A DNA stretch of 64,000 nt, taken from positions 186,001 to 250,000 of the forward strand of contig NZ_WWCJ01000006.1 of assembly GCF_009857475.1 (NCBI RefSeq), read 5' to 3'. Below, piece by piece: positions 1 through 7,853 of this stretch (the first letter of the stretch is position 1; every line of letters begins with the position of its first letter). The notes under the pieces are model-generated. The model made no database searches. It was given only the letters and a program-made list of their open reading frames with translations, and was not told the origin of the DNA. The translations under genes and the position numbers were made by a program. Source of the DNA: Pseudoduganella guangdongensis (GTDB lineage: Bacteria > Pseudomonadota > Gammaproteobacteria > Burkholderiales > Burkholderiaceae_D).

Positions 1-849
1 AAAGCGCGCCTGCAGCAACAGCAAGCCATGCTGGATGAGGCGCAGGCGCGCCTGAGCATGGCGCAGAAGAACGAATACAACGCGAACGCCCTGCTGTCGC
101 AGAAATTCATCTCGCAAACCAGCTTCGACACCACGGCCAATGCCGTGGAGCTGGCGCGCGCCAATGTCAAATCCGCTTCCGCCATGGTCGACCTGGCCCG
201 CATCGCGCTGAACGACAGCGTGATCCGCGCCCCGATCAGCGGGATCATCTCCAAACGTCATGTGCAGGCGGGCGATAAAGTCGCGCCTGACATGCCCGTC
301 TACACCATCGTCGGCCTGAACGAGCTGACGCTGGAAGCCCAGGTGCCCACCACCGATATCCCGCGCGTGAAAGTCGGCCAGGAAGTGCGCTTCCACGTCG
401 ACGGTTTCGCCAAGCGCGAATTCAGCGGCAAGGTGGCGCGCATCAACCCGACCACGGAGGCCGGTTCGCGCGCCATGCTGGTATACGTGAGCGTGTCCAA
501 TGCCGACGGCGCCCTGCGCGGCGGCATGTTCGCCAAGGGCAGCCTGACCACCGAGAAGGGCCGCGAGGCGCCGGTGGTGCCGCTGGTCGCCCTGCGCCAG
601 GAAGCCGGCAAGCAGGTGGTGTACACCGTGGTCGATGGCGCCGTGGTAGCGCAGCCGGTCACCCTGGGCCTGCGCAGCGACGACGAGGGCGTGGCGGAAG
701 TGAGCGAAGGCCTGCAGGCCGGCGCGCAAGTGCTGGTGGCCAAACTGGAAGGCCTGAAGCCGGGCGCCAAGGTCAAGCTGCCGCACGAGCAGGCGGCGGG
801 CGCCCAGCAGGCGGCCAAGCCGGCCGCGCCGGCAGCCACCAAGGGCTAA
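1..849 (+). CDS. RND efflux periplasmic adaptor subunit, 5'-truncated
   Basis: The reading frame is open from base 1, so the gene starts before the window; about 282 C-terminal residues remain. They begin in the second half of the alpha-helical hairpin (Gln/Ala-rich helix), then the lipoyl half-motif with RAPISGIISKRHVQAGDKV, a beta-barrel domain, a membrane-proximal domain and an Ala/Pro/Lys-rich tail. This is the MexA/AcrA-type membrane fusion family, which links an inner-membrane RND pump to an outer-membrane channel. The stop lies 12 bases before the permease gene, so the two form an operon. The missing N-terminus should carry the signal peptide or lipid anchor. Confidence 0.93.
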   Translation, partial: KARLQQQQAMLDEAQARLSMAQKNEYNANALLSQKFISQTSFDTTANAVELARANVKSASAMVDLARIALNDSVIRAPISGIISKRHVQAGDKVAPDMPVYTIVGLNELTLEAQVPTTDIPRVKVGQEVRFHVDGFAKREFSGKVARINPTTEAGSRAMLVYVSVSNADGALRGGMFAKGSLTTEKGREAPVVPLVALRQEAGKQVVYTVVDGAVVAQPVTLGLRSDDEGVAEVSEGLQAGAQVLVAKLEGLKPGAKVKLPHEQAAGAQQAAKPAAPAATKG

Positions 850-861
850 GGGGAGAGCGCC

Positions 862-3800
862 ATGTGGATCACCAAGATCTCGATCCGCCATCCCGTCTTT
901 GCCACCATGGTGATGGTGGCGCTGATGGTGCTTGGCATCTTCTCGTACAAGGGCCTGGGCGTGGAAGCCATGCCGAACGTGAGCTTCCCCTTTGCCGCGA
1001 TTGAAGTCAGCTACCCGGGCGCCTCGCCGGAAGCGGTGGAGAACGACATCACGCGCCCGATCGAGGACATCGTCAACACCGTCAGCGGCATCAAGAACAT
1101 CCGCGCCAACTCGTGGGAAGGCAAGTCCGGCGTCTACCTGGAATTCGAGCTGTCCACCAATATGGACCGCGCCATGCAGGACGTGCGCGACAAGATCGCC
1201 CTGATCCGCCCGCGCTTCCCGCGCGAGGCGCGCGAGCCCTTCATCGCGCGCGAAGAAGGCGAGAACAACCAGCCTATCGCCAACCTTGTCATGACCTCGG
1301 AGACGCGCAGCCTGCGCGACCTCTCCACCATGACCGATCAGCTGATCGCCAAGCGCTTCCAGGGCGTGCCGGGCGTGGGCCAGGTGCGCGTGTCCGGCAC
1401 CACCAAGCGCCAGATGCTGGTCAGCCCGCGTCCGTCCGATATGCGCGCCCATGGCGTGGGCGTGGACGAACTGGTGCGCGCCATCCAGTCCACCAATACC
1501 AACCTGCCGGCCGGCCGCATTTCCGCCGACGTGTCGGAGTCGCTCGTGCGCGTCGAGGGCAAGCTGAAACAGGCGCACGAATTCAACAAGATCATCGTGG
1601 CGCGCCGCGCCAACGGGCCGGTCTACCTGGAACAGGTGGCCGACGTGGTGGACGGCGAGGCGGAGGAGCAATCCATCGCCCGCATCAACGGCCAGCGCGG
1701 CATCTCCCTGGAAATCACCAAGGTGCAGGATGCCAACGTGGTGGAAGTAGGCAACGGCGTCTCCAAGGTCGTCGAGAACCTGCAGAAGACCCTGCCGGCC
1801 GACATCAAGCTGCGCATCCTGGAAAACCAGGCCGACCGCGTGCAGGCCCAGTTGGACAACGTCAAGCGCACCATCATCGAAGGCGCCGTGCTGACGATGG
1901 TGATCGTGTTCTTCTTCCTGCACTCCTGGCGCTCCACCGTGATCACCGGCCTGACGCTGCCGATCGCGGTGCTGGCCTCCTTCATCGCCATGAAGGCCTT
2001 CGGCTTCACGCTCAACTTCCTGACCCTGATGGCGCTGTCGCTGTGCATCGGCCTGCTGATCGACGACGCCATCGTGGTGCGCGAGAACATTGTGCGCCAC
2101 CTGGGCTTCGGCAAACACCACCGCAAGGCGGCGGAAGACGGCACCAATGAGATCGGCGTGGCCGTCATGGCGACCACCTTTGCGATTGTCGCCGTGTTCG
2201 TGCCGGTGGCCTTCATGGACGGCCTGATCGGCCGCTTCTTCCTGCAGTTCGGCGTGACGGTGACGGTGGCGGTGCTGGTGTCGCTGTTCGTCTCCTTCAC
2301 CCTGGACCCGATGCTGTCCTCGGTCTGGCACGACCCGGTCAAGGACCGCTTCAAGTACGTGCCGTGGCTGGGCCGCATCATGGACAAGGTCGAGCATGGC
2401 GTGGAGCGCGTGCACAAGCTGTATGCCCGCGTGCTGGGCGTGGCGCTGAACTGGCGCAAGACCACCCTGGCCACCGCCTTCGCGCTGTTCTTCGGCAGCC
2501 TGCTGCTGGTGCCCATGATCGGCGGCGAAATGTTCCCCAAAACCGACGAAGGCTGGATCAATCTGCAGTTCAAGGTGCCGGTCGGCTCCAGCCTGGAATA
2601 CAACAGCGCCAAAGCGGCCCAGGTGGAACAGATCCTCAAGGAATTCCCGGAAGTCGTCTCCGTGCAAACCACGGTCGGCACCTGGGAAGGCCGCCACGCC
2701 ACGCGCCTGAACCTGAAGCTGTCCGACATCAGGAAAACCAAGCGCCGCTCGCAGGAACAGCTGGAGCAGGCCATGCGCGCGCGCCTGGCGTCCGTGTCCG
2801 GCATCACCCAGTCGTCCGGCAACAAGCCGATTTTCATCGCCATTCTCGGCACCGACGAGGCCAAGCTGGAAGCGGCCGCGCAGGAGCTGATGGCCAAAAT
2901 GCGCAAGATCAAAGGCGTGGCCGACCTGGAATACAGCCAGGAAGGCGCCAACCCTTCCGTCACGCTCAAGATCAACAACGAGCTGGCCAGCGACCTTGGC
3001 CTGTCGGTGCAGCAGATCGGCGCCGCCGTGCGCCCCTTCGTCGGCGGCGACACGGTCAGCTACTGGCTGGCCAACGATGGCCAGAACTATGAAGTCAATG
3101 TGCAGCTGCCGAAATCCGGCCGCCAGCGCGTGTCCGACCTGGCCGACCTGTCGCTGGCCTCCAGCAAGGTCGACGCCAACGGCAACCCGATCATGGTGCC
3201 GCTGCGCCAGGTGGTGGACTTTGTGCCCTCCTTCAGCCCGCAAGTGCTGAAGCGCCAGGCCCTGCAGCGCCGCGTGGCGATCTACGCCGCGCACGAGGGC
3301 CGCCCGGGCGGCGATATCGACGCCGACGTGAAGAAAGCCATGGACGCCATGAAGCTGCCGGACGGCGTGCGCTTCGACGTGGCCGGCAATGCGCAGCAGA
3401 TGGCCGAAACCATGAACGGCGCCGCGATGGCGCTGGGCATCGCCATCATCTTCATCTACCTGGTGCTGGCCTCGCAGTTCGGCAGCTACCTGCAGCCGAT
3501 CGCCATCATGGTCTCGCTGCCGATGTCCCTGATCGGCGTGCTGGCGGCGCTGCTGGTGACCGGCTCCACGCTCAATGTGTTCTCCGTGATCGGCGTGATC
3601 ATGCTGATGGGCCTTGTCACCAAGAACGCCATCTTGCTGGTGGACTTCACCAACCACGGCCAGCGCGAAGGCAAGTCGCAATACGAGGCCATCATGGACG
3701 CCGGCCAGGTACGCCTGCGGCCGATCCTGATGACCACCCTGGCCATGATCTTCGGCATGCTGCCGATGGCGATTGGCCTGGGTGAAGGCGGCGAGACGCA

Positions 3801-3981
3801 AGCCCCGATGGGGCGCGCCGTGATCGGCGGCGTGATCACCTCCACCCTGCTGACGCTGGTGGTGGTGCCGGTAGCCTACACCTATCTCGACAGTTTCGGC
3901 AAACGCGCCAAGCGCTGGCTGCGCCGCGGCCAGCACGACGACGCCCCCGCCGACGCCAGCCAGGTGGCCGAAGCCGCCTGA
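862..3981 (+). CDS. RND efflux transporter permease, HAE1/AcrB type
   Basis: This 1039-residue inner-membrane pump has the usual family length. An N-terminal membrane helix (from MWITKISIRHPVFATMVMV) is followed by the first periplasmic porter region, a helix bundle containing LCIGLLIDDAIVV (the paired Asp of TM4 that relay protons), a second porter region and a second bundle with GLVTKNAILLVDF. The tail is charged and Ala-rich. The start is supported by a GGGGAGAG Shine-Dalgarno 5 bases upstream. It probably expels drugs or other amphiphiles by proton antiport together with the adaptor before it; the substrate cannot be read from sequence. No outer-membrane channel gene is seen downstream, so it may lie before the window or elsewhere. 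Confidence 0.95.
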   Translation: MWITKISIRHPVFATMVMVALMVLGIFSYKGLGVEAMPNVSFPFAAIEVSYPGASPEAVENDITRPIEDIVNTVSGIKNIRANSWEGKSGVYLEFELSTNMDRAMQDVRDKIALIRPRFPREAREPFIAREEGENNQPIANLVMTSETRSLRDLSTMTDQLIAKRFQGVPGVGQVRVSGTTKRQMLVSPRPSDMRAHGVGVDELVRAIQSTNTNLPAGRISADVSESLVRVEGKLKQAHEFNKIIVARRANGPVYLEQVADVVDGEAEEQSIARINGQRGISLEITKVQDANVVEVGNGVSKVVENLQKTLPADIKLRILENQADRVQAQLDNVKRTIIEGAVLTMVIVFFFLHSWRSTVITGLTLPIAVLASFIAMKAFGFTLNFLTLMALSLCIGLLIDDAIVVRENIVRHLGFGKHHRKAAEDGTNEIGVAVMATTFAIVAVFVPVAFMDGLIGRFFLQFGVTVTVAVLVSLFVSFTLDPMLSSVWHDPVKDRFKYVPWLGRIMDKVEHGVERVHKLYARVLGVALNWRKTTLATAFALFFGSLLLVPMIGGEMFPKTDEGWINLQFKVPVGSSLEYNSAKAAQVEQILKEFPEVVSVQTTVGTWEGRHATRLNLKLSDIRKTKRRSQEQLEQAMRARLASVSGITQSSGNKPIFIAILGTDEAKLEAAAQELMAKMRKIKGVADLEYSQEGANPSVTLKINNELASDLGLSVQQIGAAVRPFVGGDTVSYWLANDGQNYEVNVQLPKSGRQRVSDLADLSLASSKVDANGNPIMVPLRQVVDFVPSFSPQVLKRQALQRRVAIYAAHEGRPGGDIDADVKKAMDAMKLPDGVRFDVAGNAQQMAETMNGAAMALGIAIIFIYLVLASQFGSYLQPIAIMVSLPMSLIGVLAALLVTGSTLNVFSVIGVIMLMGLVTKNAILLVDFTNHGQREGKSQYEAIMDAGQVRLRPILMTTLAMIFGMLPMAIGLGEGGETQAPMGRAVIGGVITSTLLTLVVVPVAYTYLDSFGKRAKRWLRRGQHDDAPADASQVAEAA

Positions 3982-4035
3982 CCAGTTTCGCCCGAACAGT
4001 CCCTGCGCAGCGGGGACGTGACGGCACCCCCATTC

Positions 4036-4105
4036 GGGGTCAGGTCTGGCCATCCGACAGTTGTTGCGCTAAGCGCAACAATGTCCGATGGCCAGAGCTG
4101 ACCCC
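4036..4105. repeat. Long imperfect palindrome with GGGGTCAG termini (REP-like)
   Basis: Two ~35-base arms pair almost completely around the core TTGTTGCGC-TAA-GCGCAACAA, with two mismatches and one bulged base. The outer ends are GGGGTCAG and CTGACCCC, the same ends as the palindrome at 20151-20209 although the interiors differ. It lies in the gap between the RND permease and a convergent small gene, a common site for REP/RAYT-type elements, and it may also act as a bidirectional terminator. REP identity is an inference. Confidence 0.75.
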
Positions 4106-4112
4106 GACGCTT

Positions 4113-4286
4113 CTAATCCGACGATGTCGTGTCTGTTTCGCTCGTCTCGTAGCCGGCCTCGTCGGCTTCCTGCTCGCCGGCGGGCTGGGTTTTGGCGGCC
4201 AGCTTCTTCTGCGCCTTTTCCTCGGCCTTGCGCTTCTTTTCCAGCTCACGCTGGCGCTTTTCGTACTGGAAATTCGTTTTTGCCAT
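4113..4286 (-). CDS. Small highly charged protein, function unknown
   Basis: This is a 57-residue protein beginning MAKTNFQYEKRQRELEKKRK, with a Lys/Arg/Glu/Gln helical N-terminal half and an acidic Ser/Thr/Asp tail. The start is set by a perfect AGGAGGGG ribosome binding site just upstream (complement of 4291-4300). Small proteins of this kind occur in other betaproteobacteria, but I know of no assigned role. The sequence suggests a soluble, probably helical or disordered nucleic-acid- or ribosome-associated protein; that is only a guess from composition. It is divergent from the phasin-like gene at 4413. Confidence 0.75.
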   Translation of the reverse strand: MAKTNFQYEKRQRELEKKRKAEEKAQKKLAAKTQPAGEQEADEAGYETSETDTTSSD

Positions 4287-4412
4287 TTGCAGCCCCTCCT
4301 TTGATGGTGTCGAGCAATGGTGACTCCGGTGCGGGCCCGCGCGTTTGATCCATGTCAAACTCCATCCCCTCGAACATCAATAGTTTACATGTTCCACACC
4401 AAAGGAGGAGAT

Positions 4413-4985
4413 ATGCAGAACGACCGCAACCAGCAGGGCCAGTCGATGGCGCCTGCGATCGACTACCTGAACCAGGTGCAACGCATCTATTTTGACTCCT
4501 GGCGCCGCTGCGGCGACGCGGGCGTGCGTTGGACCCGGGATGCAATGGACGAATGCAGCCGCATCGGGCAGGACATCCTGAATGCCCCGCTTAGCCATTA
4601 TCAGTCGCTCGGTGAAAAACTCGGCAATTATCAACAGGACATGCTGCACATGATGACCGATGCGCAGGCGGCGCTGGCGCGCAGCCTGAGCGAGAGCACC
4701 CACGCTACCGCCGACCTGGCGCGCGAAATGGCCGAGCAGCAGGCGGACCAGATCGCGCGCGGCAGCCGGGAACAGGCGGATGCCTGGCGCGAGCAGGCCG
4801 GCCAGGCGGCTGGGCAGGCGCGCGAGCAGGCGCAAAACATGCAGCAGGCACAACATGGGCAGCATGCCCCCGAGCGCCACGAAGGCGGCGCGGACAAGCG
4901 CCACTCCGGGACCGAAAAAGGCGCGGCGGGCGGCAAGGGCGGGCAGGACAAGCTGTCCAGCGTGCACCAGCGCGCCGGCACTTAA
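4413..4985 (+). CDS. Phasin-like protein
   Basis: This 190-residue protein has a very strong ribosome binding site (AAAGGAGGAG) ending 2 bases before the ATG. Residues 10-120 form an amphipathic helical region (AIDYLNQVQRIYFDSWRRC, then repeated helices) resembling phasins that coat polyhydroxyalkanoate granules. The rest is Gln/Ala/Glu-rich with repeated REQA-like units and ends in a Gly/Lys/His-rich, likely disordered tail. No signal peptide is seen. The phasin assignment rests on overall pattern, not on a diagnostic motif, and it could be another apolipoprotein-like helical protein. No PHA synthase is nearby. Confidence 0.6.
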   Translation: MQNDRNQQGQSMAPAIDYLNQVQRIYFDSWRRCGDAGVRWTRDAMDECSRIGQDILNAPLSHYQSLGEKLGNYQQDMLHMMTDAQAALARSLSESTHATADLAREMAEQQADQIARGSREQADAWREQAGQAAGQAREQAQNMQQAQHGQHAPERHEGGADKRHSGTEKGAAGGKGGQDKLSSVHQRAGT

Positions 4986-5006
4986 GCCGTGCGCCAGAGC
5001 GTCCTG

Positions 5007-5909
5007 TCAACCGCGCGGGTGATGCTGGGCATGCAGTTGCTTCAGGCGCTCGCGCGCCACATGGGTGTAAATCTGGGTGGTGGAAATGTCGGCATGCCCG
5101 AGCAGTAGCTGCACCACGCGCAAGTCGGCGCCGTGGTTCAGCAAGTGGGTGGCGAAGGCGTGGCGCAGGGTATGCGGCGAAAGCGGCACCGTGATGCCGG
5201 CCTTGGCCGCCTGCTTTTTCACCACCACCCAAAACATTTGCCGCGTCATCGGCCCGCCGCGGCCGGTGACGAACAGGGCGTCGTCCTGCTGGCCGTTGAG
5301 GATGATGCCGCGCGCCTCGCGCAGGTAGCGCTCGATCCACAGGCGCGCCTGTTCGCCGAACGGCACCAGGCGCGTTTTTGTGCCCTTGCCGGTGATGCGC
5401 AGCACGCCGTCGTTCATGCTCAGCTCGAGCGTTTTCAACGCCACCAGTTCCGACACGCGCAAGCCGCTGGCGTACATCAGCTCCAGCATGGTGCGGTCGC
5501 GGATGCCGAGCGGCGTGCGCAGGTCGGGCGCGGCCAGCAGGGCTTCCACCTGGCTTTCGCTCAGGGTGTGCACAAAACGCAGCGCCTGCTTGGCGGAGGC
5601 CATGCGCAGGCAGGGGTCTTCCGCGATATAACGCTGGCGCAGCGCGCGCTGGTAGAAGCGCTTGAGTGCGGACAGGCGACGGTTGGCCGAGCTGGCCTTG
5701 GTATCCGCGTGGCGCGCGGCGAAATAGGCTTGCAGGTCGGCGCTGCCGGCGCCGTGCAAGCCAGCCACGGCGGGACGGGCCGTCTCCAGCCAGTGGGCAA
5801 ACGCGGTCAGGTCGCGCCGGTAGGCGTCCAGCGAGTTTTTCGACAGGCCATCCTCCAGCCACAGGCTGTCGCAGAACTCGTCGATCAGAGCAAGGTTGCT
5901 TGCTGCCAT
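5007..5909 (-). CDS. xerD: Site-specific tyrosine recombinase XerD
   Basis: This 300-residue recombinase has the usual XerD length. With XerC it acts at dif to resolve chromosome dimers at division. The SAM-like core-binding domain occupies residues 1-105 (SLWLEDGLSKNSLDAYRRDL) and the catalytic domain follows with Arg151 (ASGLRVSEL), Lys175 (GKGTK), His246 and Arg249 (SPHTLRHAFATHLL), His272 (LGHADISTTQ) and nucleophile Tyr281. All catalytic residues are present. The start used gives MAASNLALIDEF; the frame stays open upstream but that part has no family similarity. The first 25 bases overlap the end of ogt, so ogt-xerD is probably one transcript. Confidence 0.93.
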   Translation of the reverse strand: MAASNLALIDEFCDSLWLEDGLSKNSLDAYRRDLTAFAHWLETARPAVAGLHGAGSADLQAYFAARHADTKASSANRRLSALKRFYQRALRQRYIAEDPCLRMASAKQALRFVHTLSESQVEALLAAPDLRTPLGIRDRTMLELMYASGLRVSELVALKTLELSMNDGVLRITGKGTKTRLVPFGEQARLWIERYLREARGIILNGQQDDALFVTGRGGPMTRQMFWVVVKKQAAKAGITVPLSPHTLRHAFATHLLNHGADLRVVQLLLGHADISTTQIYTHVARERLKQLHAQHHPRG

Positions 5910-6409
5910 TGGTACTCTTGGTGTCCTTCGTGCGCCAGCAGCCAGCGTTTCACGCCCAGGGTGTAGCCGTTCTGGTCGTCGCTGCCGGCGAAACCGCCCA
6001 GGCCGTCGGCCGCCATCACGCGGTGGCAGGGCACCAGCGGCGGGAAGGGATTGCTGCGGCAAGCCTGGCCCACGGCGCGTGCCACCGAATCCAGGTGGCG
6101 CGCCAGCTCGCCGTAGGTGCGCACCTGGCCGCGCGGGATATCGCGCAGGGTTTGCCACACGCGGCGCTGGAATTCGCTGCCGCGCAGCGCCAGCGGCAGG
6201 TCAAAGCGGTAGTCGGCGTCGTCGCAATAAGCCTGCAGCTGGCGCGCGGCCTGCTCGGCCAGCGCGTTGGCGGGCGCCTGCTCCGGCGTGGCGGCGGGCA
6301 GGTAAAACATTTCCGTCACCACCGCGCCGGCCGTGCCGATGCCCATCGCGCCGAACGGCAGGTGGATGATGGCGGCGAACTCCCGGCCCCCTTGTTGTAT
6401 TTCCGTCAC
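5885..6409 (-). CDS. ogt: Methylated-DNA--protein-cysteine methyltransferase
   Basis: This 174-residue DNA repair protein removes alkyl groups from O6-alkylguanine by a one-way transfer to its own cysteine. The C-terminal domain shows the helix-turn-helix and arginine finger region (FQRRVWQTLRDIPRGQVRTYG, here abbreviated to its core) and the active-site motif VPCHRV with acceptor Cys128. Length fits Ogt/MGMT, without the Ada N-terminal domain. It overlaps xerD by 25 bases on the same strand. A rho-independent terminator for the gene upstream lies 56 bases before its start, so it should have its own promoter in 6410-6465. Confidence 0.93.
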   Translation of the reverse strand: MTEIQQGGREFAAIIHLPFGAMGIGTAGAVVTEMFYLPAATPEQAPANALAEQAARQLQAYCDDADYRFDLPLALRGSEFQRRVWQTLRDIPRGQVRTYGELARHLDSVARAVGQACRSNPFPPLVPCHRVMAADGLGGFAGSDDQNGYTLGVKRWLLAHEGHQEYQWQQATLL

Positions 6410-6738
6410 GGTTGCTCCAAAAGAACTGTGGCATTCATGCTACACCAGTGCGCCAGGATAGGGCAAAAAAAAACGCACCCGAAGGTGCGTCTTGAGTACT
6501 TTTTTTCACCTCCCCGGCCGTTTAACCTCGCTTATGGCGGGGCTAACAGCATACTGTCAGGCGGCGCGTCTCCTCTATGTATCCGCGGCATTGCTGCCTG
6601 CTTTTTCTTCTTCACTCCCCGCTAAAACCGTGTCCTTGGCCACCATGGTGCATGCTGCACCGTTCAGGGGCGTCGCCATAGTAACCGATCTTTTTTCAAA
6701 TATCGTTATTTATTTTCAGCAACTTGACAGGAGCGGAG
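6410..6738. other. 329-base intergenic region between dctP and ogt
   Basis: No convincing gene is visible here. It contains the minus-strand terminator at 6465-6490 and a T/A-richer stretch near 6690-6720. A 23-codon minus-strand frame starting MVAKDTVLAGSEEEK (6644 down to about 6573) and an 89-codon plus-strand frame (6492-6761) have no features of real proteins. A small RNA ending at the terminator is possible but I see no recognised family. Confidence 0.5.
6465..6490 (-). terminator. Rho-independent terminator, minus strand
   Basis: Read on the minus strand this is ACGCACC-TTCG-GGTGCGT followed by nine T, a 7-bp perfect stem with an ultra-stable TTCG loop. It lies about 250 bases after the dctP stop and 56 before the ogt start, so it ends dctP or an unannotated short transcript between. 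Confidence 0.8.
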
Positions 6739-7731
6739 TTACTTGGCTGTTTCGCGGTTGATGGCCTGGATCAGGTCCTTGCCGATGCGTTCTTCGACCT
6801 GTTTTTGCACCGGCAGCAGCGCATTGCGCCACAGCGCCTGCTCGTGCGCGCTCAGGTTGTACAGCTGCGTTTTGCCGGAGCGCCGGATCGCTTCCAGCGC
6901 CATATCGTTGTCGCGCTGGGCGATGGCTTTTTCATACGTCGTGGCTTCCTTCATCGCGCCTTCCAGCTGGCGGCGGATGTCGGCCGGCAGGCCGTCCCAG
7001 AACTTCTTGTTGACGATGACGGCGTAGCCCAGGTAGCCGTGGTTGGAGACGGTCAGGTGCGCCTGCACCTCGTGCATCTTCTGCGTATACATATTGGAGG
7101 GCGGATTCTCGGTGCCATCCACCACCCCGGTCTGCAGCGCCAGGTAGGCTTCGGAGAAGGCCAGCGACTGCGGAATGGCGCCCAGCGCGCGCATTTGCGC
7201 GTCCAGTACCTTGGACGACTGGATGCGCATCTTCAGGCCCTTGAAATCGGCCGGCACGCGCAGCAGGCGGTTGGCCGACATGACCTTGAAGCCGTTGTCC
7301 CAGTAGGCCAGGCCGGTGATGCCCTTGGCTTCCAGCTTTTTCAGCAAGCCCTTGCCGATCGGCCCTTCGGTCACGTTGTACAGCGCCGTCTTGTTGGGAA
7401 AAATATACGGCAGGTCGAAGACTTCGAATTCCTTCACGCCCAGCGGGCCGAACTTGGCCAGCGAGGGCGCCAGCATCTGCACCGCGCCCAATTGCAGGGC
7501 TTCCAGCTCTTCCTTGTCCTTATACAGGTTGCTGTTCGGGTACACCTGCACTTTCACGCGGCCGCCGGTGGCTTTTTCCGCCAGCAGCTTGAAACGCTCG
7601 GCCGCCTGCCCCTTGGGCGTATCGGGCGCCACCACATGGCTGAACTTGATGACGATGGGCGCCTGGGCCAAGGCTTGGGACGTGACAAGGACGGCCGCGC
7701 CGAAGGCGGCCAGCAGTGGCTTCAGTAGCAT
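6739..7731 (-). CDS. dctP: TRAP transporter substrate-binding protein, DctP family
   Basis: This 330-residue periplasmic protein has a clear signal peptide (MLLKPLLAAFGAAVLVTSQALA) cleaved before QAPIVIKFSHVV. The DctP core follows: DTPKGQAAERFK near the N-terminus, the Arg that clamps the ligand carboxylate in MRIQSSKV, and ALQTGVVDGTENPPSN in the hinge. It should bind a C4-dicarboxylate or similar organic acid for a TRAP transporter. The start is chosen by the signal peptide and GGAGACGCC just upstream; longer in-frame starts reach back into the divergent promoter. No dctQ or dctM membrane subunit is adjacent, so it either works with a distant permease or serves the neighbouring sensor kinase. 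Confidence 0.92.
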   Translation of the reverse strand: MLLKPLLAAFGAAVLVTSQALAQAPIVIKFSHVVAPDTPKGQAAERFKLLAEKATGGRVKVQVYPNSNLYKDKEELEALQLGAVQMLAPSLAKFGPLGVKEFEVFDLPYIFPNKTALYNVTEGPIGKGLLKKLEAKGITGLAYWDNGFKVMSANRLLRVPADFKGLKMRIQSSKVLDAQMRALGAIPQSLAFSEAYLALQTGVVDGTENPPSNMYTQKMHEVQAHLTVSNHGYLGYAVIVNKKFWDGLPADIRRQLEGAMKEATTYEKAIAQRDNDMALEAIRRSGKTQLYNLSAHEQALWRNALLPVQKQVEERIGKDLIQAINRETAK

Positions 7732-7853
7732 GGCGTCTCCCGGCGATATTTGTGCATTATTATTCTCAACATACATTGTGCTCAGTGAAATATTGGCACA
7801 CAACTGTGGAAACCCACAATACAAGTGGCAACAGGATTCGCTACCCTCGGCGC
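7732..7853. promoter_or_regulatory. Divergent promoter region dctP / sensor kinase
   Basis: These 122 bases separate two divergent genes and are A/T-richer than the surroundings. They include an inverted repeat TGTGG-AAAC-CCACA at 7805-7818 that could bind the FixJ-type regulator encoded two genes away. Promoter positions could not be fixed; a TGGCAC near 7795 does not have a matching sigma-54 -12 element. Confidence 0.45.

Noticed and set aside
4036..4105. Insertion sequence end
   Set aside because: No transposase gene or target-site duplication nearby; both arms form one self-contained palindrome.
6464..6660. 6S RNA in the gap between dctP and ogt
   Set aside because: No match to the conserved central bubble or closing stem could be seen by eye on either strand.
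6492..6761. 89-codon plus-strand frame in the dctP-ogt gap
   Set aside because: No ribosome binding site, it runs into the antisense 3' end of dctP, and the protein looks like random translation.
7795..7812. Possible sigma-54 promoter (TGGCAC) before the sensor kinase
   Set aside because: The -12 GC element is missing at the required spacing, so the match is only half of the consensus.
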